DNA of 10,918 nucleotides from JACMNW01 sp043721855. Lineage in GTDB: Bacteria > Pseudomonadota > Alphaproteobacteria > Rhodobacterales > Rhodobacteraceae. Position 1 is the first letter of the stretch, and every line of letters starts with the position of its first letter. The stretch lies in contig JAYSPY010000051.1 of assembly GCA_043721855.1 (NCBI GenBank), forward strand, positions 1-10,918, in the 5' to 3' direction. The notes below the pieces were generated by a model. It saw only the letters and a list, made by a program, of their open reading frames with translations. It was not told where the DNA came from and did not search any database. The position numbers and the translations under genes are program-made. Positions 6,975-10,918 of this stretch are shown here, one piece after another.

Positions 6975-7736
6975 TCAGCGCTTTTTCGATTTGTTGTCTT
7001 CATCGTCATCGTCTTCGTCATCATCGTCGGGCAGGTTGAAGAAGCTTTCCGCATCGGAATAATCGGCCGGGCTTTCTTCTTTCGTGGGTTTGGCGAATTG
7101 CGACAGTGCCTCGAGATTTGACGGCGTTTTGGCATCGGTCGACATGCCAAGGGATTGTTCGGTGGACACCAGCTTGCGGCGTTCGTCGTCAGACATCACC
7201 GTGCCATCGGCGGCTTTCTTGCGGGCGGCGACTTGCACGGCGGCATCGAGTTCCGACTGGCGGCACAGGCCAAGGGCGACCGGATCAATCGGCTGGATGT
7301 TGTTGATGTTCCAGTGGCTGCGTTCGCGGATGGTCATGATGGTGGGCTTTGTGGTGCCGACCAGTTTGCCAACCTGGCCGTCTGTCAATTCCGGGTGGAA
7401 TTTCACCAGCCACAAAATGGCCGCCGGGCGATCCTGGCGTTTTGACAGCGGGGTATAACGCGGACCACGGCGTTTTTCTTCGCCCACAGCCGAGGCGATG
7501 AATTTCAGCTTCAGCGTATATTTGGGGTCTTTTTGACCCTTTTCAATCTCAATAGCGTCCAGTTGGTTGTTGGCGACAGGATCAAAACCTTTGACGCCGG
7601 TGGCCACATCGCCGTCAGCAATGCCCTGAATTTCCAGCTCGTGCATGCCGCAGAAATCGGCGACCTGACGGAAGGTCAGCGTGGTATTGTCAACCAGCCA
7701 GACGGCGGTGGCTTTGGCCATAAGCGGCTTGTTCAT
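6975..7736 (-). CDS. trcR: DUF1013 protein, cell-cycle transcriptional regulator TrcR
   Basis: The protein is 253 residues long, from the ATG at 7736, which has AAAGGA eight bases upstream. The open frame extends to 8003, but that part is low-complexity and lies after the divergent RNase start, so it is rejected. The sequence matches the alphaproteobacterial DUF1013 family: MAKATAVWLVDNTTLTFRQV, then FCGMHELEIQGIADGDV, PKYTLKLKF, RGPRYTPLSKRQDRPAAILW and ELTDGQVGKLVGTTKPTI. Two helix-turn-helix-like stretches can be seen (about 20-41 and 117-140). The C-terminus is a long acidic run (237-247) followed by NKSKKR. In Caulobacter the DUF1013 protein TrcR associates with RNA polymerase and controls cell-cycle genes; that role is from knowledge of the family, not shown here. 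It is transcribed divergently from the RNase T2 gene. The second ATG (7721) is possible but lacks the well-placed ribosome binding site. Confidence 0.93.
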   Translation of the reverse strand: MNKPLMAKATAVWLVDNTTLTFRQVADFCGMHELEIQGIADGDVATGVKGFDPVANNQLDAIEIEKGQKDPKYTLKLKFIASAVGEEKRRGPRYTPLSKRQDRPAAILWLVKFHPELTDGQVGKLVGTTKPTIMTIRERSHWNINNIQPIDPVALGLCRQSELDAAVQVAARKKAADGTVMSDDERRKLVSTEQSLGMSTDAKTPSNLEALSQFAKPTKEESPADYSDAESFFNLPDDDDEDDDDEDNKSKKR

Positions 7737-7900
7737 GCGCGTGGTCCTTTGGTTTGCCTTGCCACATAACGGGCTTGGGCTTGGGCCTTTACAAATCTTT
7801 CTTGGGCCGGGAAAACGGCTGCAAGGCGGATCCTTGCGTCTTCTCGGTTTCGGGAAGTTGCGGGTGGTATAGTCGCGTTTCCGGACAGAGGAAAGAGAAA
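7737..7900. promoter_or_regulatory. Divergent promoter region of trcR and the RNase T2 gene
   Basis: These 164 bp separate two divergent starts. On the minus strand it holds AAAGGA, the trcR ribosome binding site. On the plus strand a -10-like TATAGT is at 7868-7873, and GAGGAAAG comes just before the RNase ATG. A direct repeat of GGGCTT units is at 7769-7786. No clear -35 element was found for either side. Confidence 0.4.
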
Positions 7901-8536
7901 ATGCGTTTTGTGATTTTGGTGGTGTTGGCGCTGCTGGGCGCGCCGGTTTGGGCGGAAGGGGAGCGGGCCGGGGATTTCGATTATTATGTGATGTCGCTGT
8001 CATGGTCGCCCAATTGGTGTGCGCAGACGGGCGATGCGCGCGGTGACCCGCAATGCGATGCGGGGCGGGATTTAAGCTTTATCCTGCACGGGCTGTGGCC
8101 GCAGAATGAAGATGGGTATCCCAGCTATTGCCGCACCGGGGCGCGTGATCCGTCGCGCAGTGATACCGCGGCGATGGCCGATATTATGGGCGGCGCGGGC
8201 TTGGCGTTTTACGAATGGAAAAAACATGGCCGCTGTTCCGGGTTGGACGCGACGGGGTATTTTGGGGTGTCGCGCAGGGCGTATGACAGCGTGGTTATTC
8301 CGGACGTGTTCAAGGGATTGAACCGCGACGTGGCATTGCCGGCATCGGTCGTGGAGGACGCGTTTGTCGAGGCCAATCCGGGGTTGGGGCGGGATCAGAT
8401 CACCGTGACCTGCAGCCGGGGGATGATCGACGAAGTGCGGGTTTGTCTGACCAAGGATTTGCAGCCGCGCAACTGCGGCGCAGATGTGGTGCGCGATTGT
8501 AATTTGCGCGATGCGGTGATGGACGCAGTGCGGTAA
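7901..8536 (+). CDS. Ribonuclease T2 family, secreted
   Basis: RNase T2 enzymes cleave single-stranded RNA with little base preference, through a 2',3'-cyclic phosphate, usually in the periplasm (RNase I in enterobacteria) or outside the cell. The product has 211 residues from ATG 7901, with GAGGAAAG as ribosome binding site. Residues 1-18 form a signal peptide with hydrophobic core FVILVVLALLGA and a cleavage site after VWA. Then come YYVMSLSWSPNWC (28-40), the CAS I motif ILHGLWPQ with His63, and the CAS II motif EWKKHGRC with Glu105, Lys108 and His109. All catalytic residues are present. Cysteines at 40, 52, 77, 112, 171, 182, 192 and 200 are enough for the family's disulphides, as expected for an exported protein. 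The open frame begins at 7754, but nothing supports an earlier start. It ends facing the quinone oxidoreductase gene. Confidence 0.95.
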   Translation: MRFVILVVLALLGAPVWAEGERAGDFDYYVMSLSWSPNWCAQTGDARGDPQCDAGRDLSFILHGLWPQNEDGYPSYCRTGARDPSRSDTAAMADIMGGAGLAFYEWKKHGRCSGLDATGYFGVSRRAYDSVVIPDVFKGLNRDVALPASVVEDAFVEANPGLGRDQITVTCSRGMIDEVRVCLTKDLQPRNCGADVVRDCNLRDAVMDAVR

Positions 8537-8544
8537 AAGGGAAA

Positions 8545-8564
8545 CGGAATTTGCGCAAATTCCG
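8545..8564. repeat. Perfect 20-bp palindrome, centre GCGC
   Basis: CGGAATTT at 8545-8552 and AAATTCCG at 8557-8564 flank a GCGC centre. It starts nine bases after the RNase T2 stop and is the first of three hairpins before the convergent neighbour. As RNA it could fold only with a small loop. Function unknown. Confidence 0.8.
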
Positions 8565-8567
8565 CGG

Positions 8568-8587
8568 CGATTTCTGCGCAGAAATCG
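8568..8587. repeat. Second perfect 20-bp palindrome, centre GCGC
   Basis: CGATTTCT at 8568-8575 and AGAAATCG at 8580-8587 flank a GCGC centre. It follows the first palindrome after three bases (CGG). The two have the same length and centre but different arms, so they are not a simple duplication. Confidence 0.8.
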
Positions 8588-8588
8588 G

Positions 8589-8606
8589 GGGGGCTTGGAG
8601 GCCCCC
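8589..8606. terminator. GC hairpin between convergent genes, possible bidirectional terminator
   Basis: GGGGGC (8589-8594) pairs with GCCCCC (8601-8606) around a six-base loop. It is followed on the plus strand by GTTGCTTT, only partly T-rich, and lies seven bases before the quinone oxidoreductase stop at 8613. With the two palindromes just upstream it probably ends transcription of the RNase gene. Confidence 0.5.
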
Positions 8607-8612
8607 GTTGCT

Positions 8613-9602
8613 TTAGCTCACTTTCAGCACAATCTTGCCAATATGGCCTGACGTTTCCATGCGGGTATGGGCGGCGGCAGCTTGGTCCATCGGATATTCG
8701 CTGTCGATCACCGGGGAAAATGCGCCTTTCCCAATCATCGGCCAAACGTGGGTTTCCAGCGCCTCGGCGTAGCGGGCCTTCGCAAGGTCTGATTGCGGGC
8801 GCAGGGTGGATCCGGTGATGGTCAGGCGGCGCATCATCACTTCGGCGAAGTTCAACTCCACCTTTGGCCCGGTCAGGAAGGCGATTTGCACAAGGCGACC
8901 GTCGTCGGCCAAGGCCTTGACATTGCGCGGCAAATAGCTGCCGCCGACCATATCAAGGATCAGGTGTGCGCCGCCTTCGGCCTTCAGAACCGCAACGAAA
9001 TCTTCGTCGTGGTAGTTCATTGCGCGTTCTGCCCCAAGGCTTAGGCAGGCTGCAACCTTTTCAGCACTGCCCGCCGTGGTAAAAACCCGCGCGCCAAGTG
9101 CGCGTGCGATCTGGATGGCGGTAGTGCCGATGCCGGATGATCCGCCATGCACCAAGAAACGCTCGCCAGCTTTCAAGCCGCCGCGCATCACCATGTTGGA
9201 CCAGACGGTGAAGCAGGTTTCGGGAAGGCAGGCCGCATCGCGCAGGGTCATGCCCATCGGCACGGGCAGCGCGTGGGCTTCGTTCGTAAGCGCGTATTCG
9301 GCATAGCCGCCACCAGGCAGCAGGGCACAAACCGCATCGCCGACGTTCCAGCGCACAACACCGGGGCCGATGCTGGCGACGTGGCCGGAACATTCCAGCC
9401 CCGGCAGCGGCGATGCACTGGCAGGCGGCGCATAGGCCCCTGCCCTTTGCAGCGCATCCGGGCGGTTGACGCCGGCATAGGCGATCTTGATCAATATTTG
9501 CCCATGCCCCGGCACCGGAACCGGCAGGGAAACGGGTTGCAGCACATCCGGCCCACCGGGTTCGGTGATGGCGATGGCTGTCATGGCATGCGGCAGGCTC
9601 AT
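8613..9602 (-). CDS. NAD(P)H quinone oxidoreductase, PIG3-type MDR family
   Basis: This 329-residue protein belongs to the zinc-independent medium-chain dehydrogenase/reductase family, near the quinone oxidoreductase and PIG3 (TP53I3) group. Signs are ITEPGGPDVLQPV (12-24), YAGVNRPDALQRAG (42-55), PGLECSGHV (67-75), the nucleotide-binding HGGSSGIGTTAIQIA (152-166) and the late TGSTLR typical of PIG3-type enzymes. The reaction would be NADPH-dependent reduction of quinones or related carbonyls in the cytoplasm; the true substrate is unknown. ATG 9602 is preferred because AAAGGA lies eight bases upstream and overlaps the stop of the COQ9 gene. ATG 9584 (MTAIAITEPGG) would match the shorter N-terminus of many homologues. 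It lies 12 bases after COQ9 and is surely co-transcribed with it. Confidence 0.93.
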   Translation of the reverse strand: MSLPHAMTAIAITEPGGPDVLQPVSLPVPVPGHGQILIKIAYAGVNRPDALQRAGAYAPPASASPLPGLECSGHVASIGPGVVRWNVGDAVCALLPGGGYAEYALTNEAHALPVPMGMTLRDAACLPETCFTVWSNMVMRGGLKAGERFLVHGGSSGIGTTAIQIARALGARVFTTAGSAEKVAACLSLGAERAMNYHDEDFVAVLKAEGGAHLILDMVGGSYLPRNVKALADDGRLVQIAFLTGPKVELNFAEVMMRRLTITGSTLRPQSDLAKARYAEALETHVWPMIGKGAFSPVIDSEYPMDQAAAAHTRMETSGHIGKIVLKVS

Positions 9603-9614
9603 CTGAGGTGTCCT

Positions 9615-10316
9615 TTAGCGGCGAAAACGGTCCATGAATGAACCCGGAAGATCATTCGGTATGATCGGGGCTTTGATCTTGTCAAACCAGCGTCCAGGGC
9701 CGTTGGCAAAAGCCTTGGCAACCGGGCTGTCGCGAAGCTTCGATTTCAGTTTTTCGATCTGCATCACATTTTCAATCCGGCGATCCAGAAAATCCCACGT
9801 CGCCTGATGATCGGTGCTGTCATCGCCGAGCCAGAACAAAACGGTTGATGCGTAAACCGCCGACAGCGTGGCGCGTTTGGTATACCAGTTGAGATCGGTC
9901 GAGGTATCGCCAAGGGCTTTCCAGATGGCATCTGCCGTGCCCCAGATGGCCTTTGCACCGTCAGCCGCGTGCTGTGGCAGCGCAAACAGGGTGGTTCCCC
10001 GGCGAACCGCCTCTTTATCGCTCGCCGCTTCCAGCCGCAGGCGCACGGCGCGGGCAACCTTTTCGCTGTAGCGCATCGCATCATGGTTCTCAGTGGCAAA
10101 GCGGTCGCGCATCAAGGCATCACCCCGATAGTGGTAGGCAAGGGCAAGGTCCACAGCACCACGTGGGAACAGGGCGGTCACCAAACCGGGGGCCACGCCC
10201 GAATCGGCTGTGGCTGCCGCTAAAGTTGCGGCAGACCAGCCATCAAACGGCACATGCGCCAAGGCGGCATCAAGAACCGCGTCTTTTGCAACGTCCATGC
10301 TGGTGTTTTGGTCCAT
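9615..10316 (-). CDS. COQ9 family ubiquinone biosynthesis protein
   Basis: COQ9 is a lipid-binding, TetR-fold accessory protein that in mitochondria presents the ubiquinone precursor to the COQ7 hydroxylase; alphaproteobacterial homologues are known. The product has 233 residues. ATG 10316 has GGAGGG about five bases upstream; ATG 10298 (residue 7) is a weaker option. The N-terminal part (DAVLDAALAHVPFDGWSAATLAAATADSG and following) resembles the TetR-like three-helix start. The C-terminal signature NWYTKRATLSAVYASTVLFW, then LGDDS (143-167), is the strongest sign of COQ9. The FLDRRIENVMQIEKLK helix follows (176-191), corresponding to the region that in human COQ9 contacts membrane lipid. It is divergent from rpsU and first in a two-gene unit with the quinone oxidoreductase. 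Confidence 0.93.
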   Translation of the reverse strand: MDQNTSMDVAKDAVLDAALAHVPFDGWSAATLAAATADSGVAPGLVTALFPRGAVDLALAYHYRGDALMRDRFATENHDAMRYSEKVARAVRLRLEAASDKEAVRRGTTLFALPQHAADGAKAIWGTADAIWKALGDTSTDLNWYTKRATLSAVYASTVLFWLGDDSTDHQATWDFLDRRIENVMQIEKLKSKLRDSPVAKAFANGPGRWFDKIKAPIIPNDLPGSFMDRFRR

Positions 10317-10350
10317 TTCACCCTCCGTTCAGGCCATGGGCGGCCATTGG

Positions 10351-10379
10351 TAGACACGGCCGCATTGCTTTGTTATAGC
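10351..10379 (+). promoter_or_regulatory. Predicted sigma-70-type promoter of rpsU
   Basis: TAGACA (10351-10356) and TATAGC (10374-10379) are separated by exactly 17 bp and lie upstream of the S21 gene. A start near 10386 would leave a leader of about 50 nt. This is a good match to the housekeeping consensus but not tested. Confidence 0.55.
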
Positions 10380-10388
10380 GCGCAGGCC

Positions 10389-10404
10389 TGCACATCAAAG
10401 TGCA
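10389..10404 (+). promoter_or_regulatory. Hairpin at the 5' end of the predicted rpsU leader
   Basis: TGCAC (10389-10393) pairs with GTGCA (10400-10404) around a six-base loop. If transcription starts near 10386 this would be a 5'-terminal hairpin of the mRNA. Confidence 0.35.
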
Positions 10405-10414
10405 ACTTTAACCC

Positions 10415-10434
10415 AGGAAGGTGGTGACAACCAC
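10415..10434 (+). promoter_or_regulatory. rpsU ribosome binding site followed by a hairpin that ends at the start codon
   Basis: AGGAAG (10415-10420) is followed directly by a stem-loop, GTGGT (10421-10425), loop GACA, ACCAC (10430-10434), and then the ATG at 10435. In linear distance the Shine-Dalgarno is 14 bases from the ATG, too far. Folding of the hairpin would bring the two together, or let a factor such as S21 control access. Confidence 0.5.
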
Positions 10435-10641
10435 ATGCAGGTCAGCGTCCGCGATAATAACGTCGAACAAGCCCTTCGGGCCTTGAAGAAAAAGCTTCAG
10501 CGCGAAGGCGTGTTCCGCGAAATGAAGCTCAAGCAGCATTTCGAGAAACCCTCCGTCAAGAAAGCGCGCGAGCAAGCCGAAGCCGTTCGCCGCGCGAGGA
10601 AACTCGCACGCAAGAAGCTTCAGCGTGAAGGCGGTCTTTAA
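10435..10641 (+). CDS. rpsU: 30S ribosomal protein S21
   Basis: S21 (bS21) sits near the anti-Shine-Dalgarno end of 16S rRNA on the 30S platform and helps initiation. The product is 68 residues, the usual alphaproteobacterial length. It starts MQVSVRDNNVEQALRALKKK, followed by LQREGVFREMKLKQHFEKPS, and ends in a basic helix rich in Arg and Lys. The motif KKLQREG occurs twice (19-25 and 60-66), encoded by similar DNA. The gene is preceded by its own predicted promoter and a structured leader and followed by a strong terminator, so it is a monocistronic unit, divergent from COQ9. A pair of ATG-proximal alternatives was not found. Confidence 0.97.
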   Translation: MQVSVRDNNVEQALRALKKKLQREGVFREMKLKQHFEKPSVKKAREQAEAVRRARKLARKKLQREGGL

Positions 10642-10657
10642 GACGTCAGCGACACTG

Positions 10658-10671
10658 GGGTAGCGATACCC
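10658..10671 (+). repeat. Small stem with GCGA tetraloop in the rpsU 3' region
   Basis: GGGTA (10658-10662) and TACCC (10667-10671) enclose GCGA, a GNRA-type tetraloop. It precedes the main terminator and may protect the mRNA end. Confidence 0.4.
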
Positions 10672-10679
10672 ACCCGATC

Positions 10680-10708
10680 AACCCCCGTCTGCAAGGCCGG
10701 GGGTTTTT
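10680..10708 (+). terminator. Rho-independent terminator of rpsU
   Basis: AACCCCCG (10680-10687) pairs with CGGGGGTT (10698-10705) around a ten-base loop, and the run of five T bases at 10704-10708 follows the GC stem. This is a classical intrinsic terminator 39 bases after the rpsU stop. Confidence 0.9.
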
Positions 10709-10795
10709 CATCGGGGGAGTGATATGTCCGCTTCGAGCCCAACCCGGACCCTCGCCGCCTCATCACAAGGGCGGCTATGGGCAACCCCAGGACCG

Positions 10796-10918
10796 TCAGC
10801 CGCGACGAGCAGCCTCGATCGCAGCGACGTCGATTTTCGTCATATCCATCATCGCCTCAAACGCGCGTTTTGCTTCATCACCGCCGACAGCCATCGCCTC
10901 TGTCAGCACGCGCGGCGT
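10796..10918 (-). CDS. PhnB-like VOC family protein, C-terminal 40 residues
   Basis: The minus strand from the right edge is open for 40 codons to a TGA at 10798-10796. It begins TPRVLTEAMAVGGDEAKRAF and continues EAMMDMTKIDVAAIEAARRG. The pattern of a short acidic turn, then an A-F-x-A-M-M-x-M-x-K-I-D-x-A-A-x-E-A-A helix, is typical of the C-terminus of PhnB/3-demethylubiquinone methyltransferase-like proteins of the vicinal oxygen chelate fold. The metal-binding part lies outside the window, so function cannot be stated. The gene converges on rpsU, whose terminator separates them. Confidence 0.7.
   Translation of the reverse strand, partial: TPRVLTEAMAVGGDEAKRAFEAMMDMTKIDVAAIEAARRG

Noticed and set aside
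7737..8003. 89-residue N-terminal extension of TrcR
   Set aside because: It overlaps the divergent RNase gene, is low-complexity, and the internal ATG 7736 has a well-placed AAAGGA and matches the family N-terminus.
10491..10633. Repeated DNA for KKLQREG within rpsU as a possible duplication
   Set aside because: As far as I know, both copies of the motif occur in many alphaproteobacterial S21 proteins, so it is normal for the family.

Overview
The window looks like a chromosomal segment of an alphaproteobacterium, most likely of the Rhodobacteraceae (Roseobacter group). This rests on high GC with strong G/C third positions, a small 4.5S-type SRP RNA, an ffs/rsgA/dnaX/ybaB/recR neighbourhood, a DUF1013 (TrcR) protein, a COQ9 homologue and an S21 protein with an RR/KK-rich tail. 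These are recognised from memory of the families; no database search was possible. No phage, transposase, CRISPR array or tRNA was seen.

Layout. 1-491 (-): 5' part of an M24/creatinase-type peptidase that runs off the left edge. 546-677 (+): promoter and SRP RNA gene. 812-1807 (+): rsgA, the circularly permuted GTPase of 30S maturation, with an uncertain start. 1941-4645 (+): a tight dnaX-ybaB/ebfC-recR operon for replication and repair. 4771-5420 (+): a SAM methyltransferase broken by a 1-nt deletion and also carrying a 12-bp tandem duplication in its SAM-binding loop. 5428-5472: a large hairpin between convergent genes. 5492-6313 (-): an alpha/beta hydrolase of the non-haem chloroperoxidase/esterase type. 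6314-6974: 661 bp without an intact gene. It includes an AT-rich island with what looks like a frame-disrupted 55-residue two-helix membrane protein (6701-6869), with REP-like half-palindromes on both sides. 6975-7736 (-): trcR, divergent from 7901-8536 (+), a secreted RNase T2. 8545-8606: two perfect 20-bp palindromes plus a GC hairpin, lying between convergent genes. 9602-8613 (-) and 10316-9615 (-): a two-gene unit of COQ9 then a PIG3-type quinone oxidoreductase. 10351-10708 (+): rpsU with its promoter, a hairpin in its leader and a classic terminator. 10796-10918 (-): C-terminal end of a PhnB-like VOC protein that enters from the right edge.

How the genes work together. Most of the window is housekeeping: protein targeting (SRP RNA), ribosome assembly and translation (RsgA, S21), replication and recombination (DnaX, EbfC, RecR), cell-cycle transcription control (TrcR) and ubiquinone metabolism (COQ9 with a quinone oxidoreductase). 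The accessory parts are the decaying methyltransferase and the AT-rich pocket at 6600-6870. I did not find a clear new multi-gene system. The best leads are the disrupted small membrane gene, the paired palindromes at 8545-8587, and the leader structures of rpsU and rsgA.
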